From Chlamydomonas sphaeroides (lineage: Eukaryota > Chlorophyta > Chlorophyceae > Chlamydomonadales > Chlamydomonadaceae), in NCBI GenBank assembly GCA_001662425.1, contig BDDC01000019.1, positions 61,740 through 80,793 of the forward strand: 19,054 bases of DNA. The letters are read 5' to 3'. This document shows, piece by piece, positions 1 to 10,200 of this stretch. Every line of letters begins with the position of its first letter. The stretch's first letter is position 1. The position numbers were made by a program, and so were the translations under genes. The notes beneath the pieces were generated by a model that was given only the letters and a program-made list of their open reading frames with translations, made no database searches and was not told the DNA's origin.

Positions 1-502
1 CCGGCGCTGTACGCAAGAGCGAGCCTGCGCTGTCGGGGCCCCCTGACGGCACGCCGTTGCCGCGCGCCGGCGACGCCGCGGCCGGCTCCACCACCGCGCT
101 GCTGCGCCTTGGCTTGCCTACGATGCCCACTGTGCTAGGCGGCTGGTCAAACGAGTCCGTGGCGCCGGGCGCAGCCACGGCTGCGCTCAGGCCGGAGCTG
201 TGGGCCCCGCCGCCGGCCGTGCGGCCCATGCTGGACAGCAGCTCCGCAGAGGGCCCGGCGGGCCGCGCGCTGACCGAGCCCGAGGTGGGCTCCGACGGAG
301 CCCTGCCGCAGGTCGCAGAGCCGGCGGAGGCGGGCCCCAGCTCGGCGCCCTGCCGCAGCAGCTGGCTGCTGGCGGTGGGCTCGTTGCTGCGCGTCTGCGG
401 GCCGCCGGTGTCGGTGGAGCCCCGGCCCGCGGACGCCGCCGCGCCCTGCAGGTACTTGGCGTAAGCCACCTCAGGGTCGCGGGCGAGGCGTCGCCGTCGG
501 CG
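1..502 (-). other. Cytoplasmic tail of gene A product (low complexity)
   Basis: This is the part of exon 10 after the membrane helix. It begins with a run of Arg (RRRRRLARDPE), then a segment reading VAYAKYLQG, and becomes rich in Ser, Ala, Gly, Pro and Thr. No kinase motif is reached before the window ends, and the frame has no stop at position 1. The composition suits a flexible juxtamembrane linker with many possible phosphorylation sites. That reading is inference. Confidence 0.7.
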
Positions 503-3500
503 GATGATGACCGCGGCCACGGCGGCTGCGAGCAGCGTGCCGCCGACCACGCAGCCAACGATGACGCCGATGGCCCAGCCCTGCAGGCCACCGTCGCCGC
601 CGCCGCTGGGGTCGCCGCGGTCGGGCGGCACGCCGGCGGCGGTCAGGTTGACGACAGCGGCCTCTCCGGCCGGGCCGTTGGGCAGCCGGAAGGTCACATC
701 TGTCATGGTGTAGAGGTGCGTGATCCCGGACTCGAGAGTCAGATAGTCGGCTCCCTGCGCCGCCACGCGCAGCGCATCCGAGGCCCCGAAAAATGCAGTC
801 ACCGCCGCCACGAGGCCGCGGTCAAAAGACCGGCTGCTGGGGGGCTGCAGCCCCGCCCTGGCCTCCTCCGACAGCAACGCCACCTGCAGCAGCGCCAGCT
901 CCTCGGCCGACACCACCACGGAGCAGTTGGCCAGCCGTACCCGGCCGCTGCCGCCACTGTGCAGCGCCAGGCCCCACAGTGGGCTGCCCAGCACCGCCAG
1001 GGGGTCGGCAGGGTTGTACGCCACGGACCGCGACGCCAGCTCGTTCAGCACCAGCTGACGCAGCGTGAGCGTGGTGCCGTTGGGTGCGGTGATCACGCCT
1101 ACGCGCCAGCCCAGGCCGAGGCGCGTTGTGGCGGTGTCGATCATGCGGGTGATGACTGTGGTTCCGAGTAGCTCAACCACGGCCACGTGCGTGCCGTCGT
1201 CGCGCGTGATGTTGGCCAGGGACACGTCGGCTGAAAGCATCACCCAGCGCCGGCCCAGGTCGTCGGGCTGGCTGTTGCCCGGCACTTGTGCCAGCTGTGG
1301 CAACAGGGCATGATGCAAAGCAGGGCACCCGGCCGGGGCACGTGAATGCCTGGCAGGGGGAGCCAGCAACGATGCGGAGGACTCGCAAGGTCAGCACAGT
1401 GTCGAGCAGCACAACCCCCGGTGGCTGAAGCAGGCCCCTCCCCGCCCACGGTGCCGCGCGCGGCCACACCCACACCCACATAAAAGTCCGAGCCGTTAGC
1501 GACCACGTTGGCGGAGGTGAGGGGCACATTGTCCTCCAGCAACCGTTTCAGAGGCGATGCTTGCGGGAGCAGCGGGTACCTGCCGCGGGGCCCAGGGGTG
1601 GCTCGAGCGAACGCGGCGCTGTGGCCTGCGCTGCTGCGGCATGGCGGCCACTCTGTCGGCTCGCGATGCTGCAAGAGCCTGAATCAGGGGCCCTTGCAGC
1701 ACGTGCCGCTGGAGCGGCAGCGCACGGCAGCGCGCCGGCGGTGTGCCTCCGGCAGCCGCCACGGGTTTTGCCTCCGGCCGGCCGCTCACCCTGGGCCGAG
1801 GCTGTCGGTGAGCTGCACGTTGGTCAGCGTGGCGGTGAAGGAGCGGACCTCCTCGTAGAACACGCCGCTGCTGTTGACTGCTAGCACCTGCGGGTGTGGC
1901 CGGGAGAGGGCGTCGCCGCCGGCTGCTCCACGTGCACGCGCAGCAGCCCGTGCACAGTACCGATGCTGGGTGCACCGGTGGGTGCGACTCAAGGTGCGTG
2001 GGCCCGCTTCCGCGCACCTTGACAGAGAAGATGCGGAGCCACGCGGCCTTGGCCTGCGGCAGGGCGTTGAAGCGGACGGGCTGGCGGAGATGCAATGTAC
2101 CAGGGCGGGGCGTGCCAAAGAGGCGCACGTACACGCCGGCCCGCTGTCGGCGGCAAGCGGCAGGTCCCGCACGCCGAGGAGCGCGCTAGCTGAGCCTGAC
2201 CTGCCGCAGGCAGCTGTGCGGGCCCTATGCAGTGTCGGACCATTCGCCCTTGCACTCTAGGCCGCAGCCGCTGCCTCGGGCGCCTGAGGCAGGGACCGCG
2301 TGCCCGCCCTGCCAGCTGGGCCCAGCTGGGCCCCAGGAAGGAACGGCGGCCGCACCTGTGCCTCGGGGACAGGAGATACAAGGAAGGTGATCCAGAACCT
2401 GGACCCACCCATTCATGTTTTGGAGGCAGGGAGGCAAGGGAGGAGGTCAGGCGAGGGTTGGCCAGTTGCGGTAGGTGTGAGCCCACGCAACGTTACGTCC
2501 CGCCACGCCACGCCGCTAGGGCTGGGGCGGCAGCAGTGCGCGGCGCGGCAAAGCAATAGCAAGCTCGCGCGGAGAGCATCCACCGCTGCTGCGACCCGGG
2601 CTGACCGGCATCCTCACTTGGAGTATTGAAGCTCGTCGGGCGGCACCGCGAGGACGGTGTCCTGGATGCTCAGCTGCTTCTCCAACCTGGCGCAGCAGGA
2701 GCGGAGGCGCCGCGCGGCAGCGGTGTGTCACGCAACCGGGCGAGCCCATGCCCGCACCGGCGCGGGGGCGCGCAAGGCACCGCGCTCCCACGCTACGATT
2801 CCCTGCTGGCGGGGCGCAGCGGCGTGGTCGCATCATGCGGGCGCGTAGCCGCTGCGCCAGCCGACAGGCGCTGCAGGCGCGCAGGCTGGCCATGGCCCGC
2901 GCTGTGCCTACCGCGAGAACGCCCACACGCGGTCGGCGAGCAGGCCCGCCTTGGAGAACGTGAAGACGGGGCTGAAATACTCCGGGGACAGGTTTGCCAG
3001 CGTCAAGCTCCGCAGCGTGACGACTGCGGGACGGCGCACAGGGGAGGGCGAAGGCCGAAGGCTTTCCCGGTCTAGCAGCGCCGCTCGACGCGTGTGCCAA
3101 TTGATTGGGGCCGGCGTGGCTGGGGGCCCGTGGCTCGTTCGGGCAGCTGCCCACCTGCCCCCTGCCGCAGCTCCCACAGGTGCACCATGAGCTGGAAGTC
3201 CAGCACCGGCCGCCGCAGCAGCGGAGAGCCCACCAGGCTGACGTTGCCAGACACGATCACGGGGTCGTCGGGCCAGGAACTGGAAGGGGCGCAGGCCAGG
3301 GTAGGGCGGCATGGGTGGTGGAGGTGGGGGTAGTGACAGTAGCCGCTGTTGCAAGACAGCTTTTCTTGCAATGCTGACGGTTACCCCAGTCTACCTTTTA
3401 CTTATGGAGATGTTAGCTGCGATAACGACAGTGACATTGGCCGCTGCGGCCGCAGCTCCTTTTCTGACGTAACTTGTAAAGGCATGCAGAAGCTCGGCGG

Positions 3501-4312
3501 TTGTCTGCACCGCCGCCAGCCGACAGGGCGGCAGCGGCGCCGTGTCCGGGTTCGGGCAGGTCAGCGTCACATTGCTCAGCTGCGTAGAAGCCTCGAGCCA
3601 GGAGGACACAAGCACGGAGCCGCGCTCGAGCTGGGGGAGTGGGGTGCATCGGGAAGGGTATTCGGTCGAGCGGGGTGCTGGTCGGTTCCACCGTTAAAGG
3701 CCGCGAGGGCCAGCGCCTGTCCCGGCGTTGCAAGAGTGCAGCAGCCGGCCGTGCCCCAAACCCCAGCGTGCAGCAACAGCCCCCCTCCCCACCGTGAGGC
3801 TTCCCGCAGCCCTGAGTGACGAGCACAGGTACTGCTGATATGCAACAACCGTGTCGCAGTCAGAAGAGAGGGTAACACCGGACATGCGGAGGCTGGCTGC
3901 GGAGGTCAGGTTGAGGGCGGCCGGCTGCAGGAACAGGCCTCCGGGTGTTGCCAACGTCACATGGGTGGCGACCAGGCAAGACAGCGTCACATTTGTGCCT
4001 GTGATGTTGATCACAACAAGAATCGGTCAGGGGATGGTCAGCTTTTCAGCTGCGAGTTCGCGCGATACCATTTCCCGACGCACCTGCCGCTGCTGTCAAG
4101 GTGTCGCGCCGGCCCTCAAAATCCCACACAGTAGCAGCAGAAGATGCGAGCGCGCCCTCGACCAGTTGCGTGCTGGTCAGCGATGATAGTGGCGTCGATG
4201 ACCCGCCTCCTCCCGTTGCCGGCGTGCAGTTTTGTTGAAGTGTACATTTGACAGCAACTAGCGCGCATATCGCAAACAGAAGCGGGCCCCAAATTCTTCG
4301 TCGCGAAGTCAT
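1..4312 (-). CDS. Type I membrane receptor-like protein with beta-repeat ectodomain (gene A), 5' part, 10 exons, open at left edge
   Basis: I read ten exons (descending): 4312-4084, 3998-3793, 3630-3395, 3279-3155, 3023-2912, 2686-2618, 2200-2018, 1887-1790, 1579-1480 and 1294-1. All junctions are GT..AG and in phase except inside exon 7, where one base appears missing. The product starts with a basic then hydrophobic signal peptide (core LLFAICALVAV). A secreted domain of roughly 670 residues follows, with many sequons (NVT, NLT, NIS, NVS, NLS, NGS, NIT, NGT, NCS) in short hydrophobic beta-type repeats such as NVTLSC and SGNVSLVG. Then come one transmembrane helix (about residues 693-717), an RRRRR stop-transfer and a low-complexity tail. 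Algal proteins of this shape often carry a cytoplasmic kinase domain, which would lie beyond position 1; this is inferred, not seen. The start is chosen because it opens a signal peptide and matches the paralogue at 18606. The ligand is unknown. It could also be a membrane glycoprotein without a kinase. Confidence 0.8.
503..577 (-). other. Transmembrane helix of gene A product
   Basis: About 25 uninterrupted small or hydrophobic residues (WAIGVIVGCVV ... AAVAAVII) are followed directly by five Arg. This gives a positive-inside, N-out/C-in orientation together with the N-terminal signal peptide. It contains GG and small-residue patterns (VGCVVGGT) of the kind that can support helix packing. 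It lies entirely within exon 10. Confidence 0.88.
2018..2200 (-). other. Exon 7 of gene A with a probable one-base frameshift
   Basis: The acceptor at 2200 continues the phase of exon 6 and opens a coding-like frame (ALLGVRDLPLAADSG). From about 2137 the coding-like frame is the next one (GVYVRLFGTPRPG ... RIFSVK), which ends at a GTGCGC donor in the phase required by exon 8. The exon is 183 nt where 184 (modulo 3) is needed. The switch falls in a GGGCCGGC stretch at about 2135-2143. It may be a real indel, an assembly or homopolymer error, or my misplacement of a splice site (an alternative is given in the findings). Confidence 0.5.
3867..3934 (-). repeat. Inverted copy of the receptor exon-2 segment at 18987-19054
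   Basis: These 68 bases are identical to the reverse complement of 18987-19054. They encode the conserved FLQPAALNLT ... SLRMSGVTL stretch of exon 2 in both receptor paralogues. The identity may run further, because the right copy is cut by the window edge. Confidence 0.9.
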
Positions 4313-4380
4313 GGTGTGGCGCGCTGAACACGCCGGTTATCTTGCAACATCTTCCGAATTCGCTATCGGCTATATGGATG
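4313..4380 (-). promoter_or_regulatory. Proximal 5' flank of gene A with a short upstream ORF
   Basis: Upstream of the gene A start on the minus strand there is a weak TATA-like CATATAG at about 4371-4377. A 13-codon upstream ORF begins at ATG 4351 and ends in a TGA that overlaps the main start as ATGA. The transcription start is unknown, so whether this ORF is in the mRNA is not known. Confidence 0.35.
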
Positions 4381-7239
4381 TAGGGAATGTGTGCAAGGCG
4401 GAGAAACTGTACATATGCTGCAGCATTCCGGCGCCTGCCTCCCCTTCGGTTACCCCGTCGTGTCCCCGCTGTGTTCCCCCACGCCCGCATCACGCACGCC
4501 AGGCTGGAGCCCCGTTGCGCAGATCACACAGTCGGGGACCAGGCACAACACGGGCCCTTCATCTTTTGCGCCCCTTCTGCGTTGCGCTGCTGCTGGCGGG
4601 TTAGCGAGTCCTGGCGAGTCCTTGGGCGGGTTCCCATGTAGCGCAAACGAGGATGCGGTACACGCTCTGCTTCCCGCTCAAGGTCGGGCCGTGTCGTAAC
4701 AAGCCCGGCAGGGCGCCGGGAGCCGTTGACGGCCCGCTCCCCGAGCAAAAGCCTCTGCTGCGCACCGTGTGCGGCCGCCAGCCACCCACCTTCTTTTCTT
4801 CCCATCGCCAGCACGGGCCCAAGCCGACAACATCTTAGTACGGCAGCAACGGTGTGGCGTGCCCCCGTCCTCTCCGCTCTACAGCAGCCCAGGGATCGGC
4901 AGCCATGTTCAACATATCTTCCAGCCTCCACGGCTTTGGTACAACCTAACCAGGGCACCACGGGAGCCCACGCCTCCCTTGTCACGCTCTGCAGCGGGCC
5001 CTGCGGTTGTTCAGGTTTGTGACGCCCATGCAGGGCAGCCGCGCAGCACGCTGCGCCAGGCGTCGTGGGAGCCATTGGCGGCGTGACACGCGCGCAAGAC
5101 ATGAATAAGCATTGTGCGACCAGCGCCAACACCGAGCAACCCAGTCCAACGGAGCACACACATGCTCCTGGGCGGTGCAGCCGACGGGTTGGCCCCATCC
5201 GGGGTGCGATCAGGGCAGAGCCTCGCTGCGCGCGGCTCTCCCCATCCGCAGCCTTCACCTGGCGGCAACCGGGCGGCGCCTCACTGCGCCGCCACCGCTC
5301 CGCGACCCGCTTGGGGCGATGGCAGGTGGGGACGCAGCCCTTACCTTGCGCCCGTCATGCATTCGCGCCCCCATGCGGCCAGGCAAGCCGCCGCCGTGCC
5401 TCGCATCCCGTACCGCCGCGGCAGCCCTCGAGCCGAAAGGCAGGACGCCGACAGGAAAGCCGTGCTGCCTGTGGCACGAGCCACCCAAGCGCGCGACACC
5501 CCTCCATATCCAACCAACAATTCCACTGAACCGACCAACGGCAATCACAACCGCCACCAATCCTGGTTGGGCAGTCCGCGCTCAGATGCATCCCAACACG
5601 CAGCCAGGCCCGGGCGGCGCCAACCCAGTGGCCCCTGGCACAGGCCCCGGCCTGCCACCCCTCCAGCCTGCCTGCTAATTACCGTCACCAGCCCCCCATA
5701 CCTCGCGCCACCTTAGCGCTCAAGCGCAAGTACTGCAGGCCCATGCCACACCCCATACCCTGCCAATGCGCTCCTCGTTCGCCTTTCTTGCGGCGGACCC
5801 GCCGCCGCCAGCGCTTTCTCCATGCCGTAGATTGCTGCGTGCGCTATCCACTGGCCCACAGCTTGCTGCGCAGCCGCACCACCGTCGCCCTCCGCTGCTC
5901 CGCTCCGCGGCCTCGGCAGGCCCCAACACCAGACGCAGCTGCAGCGCACGCGTGGGTCCCCAGCCCGCGCGCCGCCGCGGCACAACCGCCGAGCGTTCCC
6001 CGAGCACACAAGCCAACCCATCCACCCACCCAAAACACGAAAAACCCCCAGCCCCACCCACCGCCACCCACCCACATGCCCATCCACACGGCTCACACTC
6101 GACCCTTTGAAACAACCCTTCCTTCACGTTGCGCACGCCTACGCCGCCGCCGCCGCTGCCGCCGGACGACCCAGCGGCAGCTGCTTCCCATCCATGCACG
6201 CGCCCGCAGGCTCCAAGTCGGGCCTTCGGCCGGGGTACCGTCAAGTTGTTGTGCAGTACGGCAGTGCGGCAGAGTCCCCCTTGGGCGCCCGGCGCGAGCA
6301 GGCTGTGGCGAGCCCTTGGCCGCCCATGCGGCGCCCAAGCCCACATCCCCGGCAGTGTACAATCGTTGCGCTGCTCATATACCTCATGATGCTCAACGCC
6401 ATCTCCGTGCCCTTTGCAGGTGCTCAGCGCAGCCCCAGTCCCAGAGCAGCTCACAATCGAACGCCGCGCATCTTATGGAACCCAGCATACCCAAGTTAAA
6501 TAAACAAAGCCCGCGTCCGGCTGGCGCACAACACAAGCCGCCGTACCGCGTGCGGCCGCTCAAGTCTGGCGCGCGTGCTCCCACTGCTTGCGCAACCCCA
6601 GGCCATGCGTGTGGCAGCTGCCACGCCGCCCCGAGATCAAGTAATATGCCTTCAGCCGCCTGCTACAACGCGAGGCGCGCCACGCGCCGCCGCGCGCCGC
6701 CGCCAAGGCGAACGAGCCTCCACACCTCCCACCCGCAGCCGCAGCCGCCCCCAGCTTGGATACCGGCACACTTTCCAGGCCGCCCCTCTTTGCGCAACCA
6801 TGCTCGCAGCACCCTACCCCGCAGCCCGGCAGAGGCAGGCCATGGGCAGGCTGCCGAGCGCCGCCGTACGGCATATGCAGGGAGAACACACACCCCTCGA
6901 GTCTCCCGCTCCTGCCCACGCTTCCCATCCCCGCCTCGGCTCGCTCCAGGCGCCGGCGCTGCATTGACGCACACACAGTTCTCCAGTCCTCGAAATGATG
7001 GCCGATGCGAGCAGCACAACGCCCAACCGCTCCCGTCCCCTCTTGTTACCGCCAGCGCTCCCGCTCCTACCGCAGCCGCCGCCAGCCCCGGCGACGTCCG
7101 GTGGGGAACGCGCTTGCTTGCGCGCTCGGCAGTGGCGGAGCAGACAGCAGGCTCGCCGTCAGGGGTCCGCGCCCTCTCCGTCCTCCGTGCGTTTGGCGAG
7201 TGACGCAGCGCAGCGCAGCAGCGGGCGCCCTTCCTCAGC
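4313..7239. other. Gene-poor interval: 3' flank of gene B and promoter side of gene A
   Basis: I see no supportable gene here. The minus strand is G-rich and the plus strand C-rich, especially about 5000-7200, which keeps several long frames open by composition alone. None shows recognizable motifs, consistent third-position G/C bias or matching splice sites. The canonical algal polyadenylation motif TGTAA (TTACA on the plus strand) was not found by eye on the gene B sense strand, so its 3' end cannot be placed. An AT-rich patch around 6497-6508 (aagttaaataaa) is the most distinctive local feature. Confidence 0.5.
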
Positions 7240-10200
7240 CTACAACGCCACATCCTCCTCAGTCAACGACACCGAGGTGGCTCGCGCCGTGACGTTCGCA
7301 GCCGACGGCACCTCGGCTGGCGACACCCCCAGCTGCGAGTGCAGGTCGCCCTCCACCCGATGCCCGGCAGAGCCGGGCCCACTGGCCCCGTCCGCCTCGG
7401 CCTGGTCTGCCTCGCCCGGCGTGACCGCTCCGAAGCATGCTCCCGCCGCAACCGGCCGATGAGCCGGGACCGCGCCGGCAACGGCCGCGGCGGCGGAGCG
7501 CGTGGCGCCGCCTGCCGCCGTCGCCTCCGCCGCGCGGCCCTCCGCCGCGGCGGCGGCGGCGGTGCTGCTCTTGACGCCGCCGACGCCGCCGACTATGAGC
7601 GCGGCCTTGGCAGCGGCGCGCTCCTCCTGGCGCCGCGCCTCCGCCAGCAGGCTCACCAGCTCAGACACGAGTTGCGTGGCAGTGGGCCGCCGCTCCGGCC
7701 GGGCCGACCAGCAGCGAGTGGCCAGCGCGCTGCACGGGGCGTGGGAGGCCGGCGACGTGGGGCATGGAACAAAAGGGTGGCGGCTAGGCCGCGGTTGAAG
7801 CTCCGGCATCTAGCCCTGGCACCAGTTCTGGCTCTAGCAGTGACTGCAGCTACAGACCTCAGCTCGCACAACAGAAGGCCGTCCTGATGCAGCTGGCGTG
7901 GTGGAAAGGGTACGGCTGAAACCAATGATGCCTCATCCGTGTCTCCCTTTGATATCCTAGCAAGCTATTCGGCTGTTATCGTCGGCGGAAAGGAAGCACG
8001 CAGCCCTGCGCACCAGTAGTCCATGGGAGCCAGGGGGTGGAACTCGGGCCGCAGCTGGTAGCGCACCACCTGGCGAGGCACGGCCTGCGGGGGCGGGGGC
8101 AACGAGGGCGCAGGCGGAGAGGGTCCCAACGAGGGGACACAGAGTCGGCGGCGAGGCGCGGTCTGCGGGCAGCTGCCACCCGCCAAGGGGCGCGCCACGT
8201 CGACGGCGCGCGTGTGGGGGGAGGGGTTGGCCCGGGACGGGATGCGGGCAGCGGGCGGAGGCACAGGGGCCTCGAGGCACAGGAACGCGCGTGCGGCCGC
8301 GTGGGGCCGGGGGGCGGCGCCGGGTGGGCGCGGGTTGCGGCTCCGGCTCCGGCGGCGCGGCGCAGGGCAGCAGCACGGCGGTGGGTGCACTCACGGCTGC
8401 GTCCATGTCTCCGTACGGCGTGGCGCACATGAGCATCTCGTACATGAGGATGCCAAAGCTGCGGGCGGGGGGCGTGGGTCCGGGCAAGGCGGGAAGGAGG
8501 CAGGCAGGTGAGGGGCAAGGAGGGAAGCCCGACGGGTCGTGCCGCAGGTCGTGCACAAGGGCGCCAAAGCGAGAGGCCCGGGAGGAGGGCGGCCGAGGCG
8601 GAGCGGGGCGCGGGTTGGTGGTGCGCATGGGCGGGCCGCACCGGGGGCCGGTGCGCGCATGCCCTTGCGGACTGTGGAGGGCGTGGAATGGCAGCAGGAG
8701 CTGCAGGAGCGCCCAGACCTGTCGCCGGCGCCGCCAGCGCCTCGGCTCCTCACCCCAGCTAGCTCTCACCTGTAGATGTCAAACGCGGAGCTCAGCAGCT
8801 GGCCGCGCAGGAAGGACCTGCAGCGGCGCCAAGCCACGGAGGGGCAGGTCCGCGAGCCGCACGCACGTGTTGTACTTGACACTGAAACACACGTACGTAC
8901 ATGTTACCCATTTCTGAACAGACGTGTCTTACTTCAAACTTGAAAACACGCAATGCACGCCCGGCCCGGCCGAGCCGGCAGCGCGGACAAGGCCGTGCCG
9001 TGGTAGCTGGTCCAACCTGGCCAGCCGCTGCACTCACTCTGGCGGCATGTAGGGGATGGTGCCCAGCGGCTGCACCAGGCGGAAGCCCAGCCGCTCGGTG
9101 CCCGGGGCGGCGGCCGCGGCCCCGCCGGCCTGGCTCGGCGCGGCGGCGGGCGCGGCCTCGTCGGCCTCGTCGTCGGGGTGCTCGGTCAGCATGCGGGCGC
9201 AGCCCATGTCCGACAGCTGCGAGGGGCCGTGCGGGGGCACGGCAGCGACGGGCTCCGTTGGGTCCTCTGCCCATGCGGGCGCGCGTGCGTCAGCGCAGCC
9301 AGCGGGCAGGTGCCCCTCTGGCGCTGCAAGGGGGGTGGGCACGCAGGAGCCCGGCGGGGGGTGCGGGGGCGCGGGGGCGGCGCGGGGGCGACGGCGGTGT
9401 GCGGCGGCCCTCTGGCTGGCACCCGTGGCCGCCCGCGGGGCGCTCACCGGGCCTGCTGCAGAGCCCTGCTAGGCAGGGCCCACGATGCGCGCGGCTGGCA
9501 CCGCGGCTGGCTACAGGGCGCGCGCGCGGGCGAGGGGCGGGTGGGGCGGGGGCGCGCACCTTGCACGTCCAGCCGCGGGCGTCGCGCGTGGAGCTCTTGA
9601 GCAGAACGTTGGCGGGCTTGAGGTCGCAGTGCACGATACGGCGCGAGTGCAGGTAGCGCAGCGCCAGCGCCACCTGAGGCGCGCAGCAGCAGCAGCAGCA
9701 GCAGCATCCTCACCCTCATCCTCAGCAGCTGGCGGCTTAAAGGGCCGGCCGTCAGGCGGACGATCCCAGCACGCCGCGGCTGGCGCTGACCGCTTGCTAC
9801 GCGCGGGCCGCGGCTAGCCCGCAGGGTCAGCATGGCAGGCAGGGGCGCAGGTTCCGCCGGCTGTTGCAGCCCCTGTGCTGCCAGCACTGACCTCCTGCTA
9901 CCCGGTGCCACGCGCGCAATGGTGGTGGTGCAGCACGCGCATGATGGATGGGCTGCACATCAGCATATAGGCATATGCGACAGCCGCCGCACCTCCAGCA
10001 GGCTGGTGTAGAGCGGCACCAGCGCGGGCCGGGCCACCGCGATGAGCGCCGTGCTGCCGGGCCGCTGGAAGGCGCCGCCGTAGGCCGCATCCAGCAGCGT
10101 GCCCGCGTCGCAGTACTCCACGCACATGACCTGTTGCGGGCGGGGGAGGGGAGCGCAGACGATCAGGGACAGCGGAGAGAGGGCGGGTGAGACGAGGCGG

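Noticed and set aside
1..4312. Gene A as part of the same gene as gene B
   Set aside because: Gene B ends with its own stop at 7240, and gene A begins with a signal peptide shared with the paralogue at 18606, so they are separate genes.
4524..5258. 244-codon minus-strand open frame in the gene-poor interval
   Set aside because: Codon use is unlike the neighbouring true exons and no domain, signal peptide or splice continuity is visible.
5743..7203. 486-codon open frame on the plus strand
   Set aside because: Arg/Pro/Ala/Thr-rich product without motifs, weak third-position bias, no splice context, and explained by the C-rich strand. Kept only as part of a composition finding.
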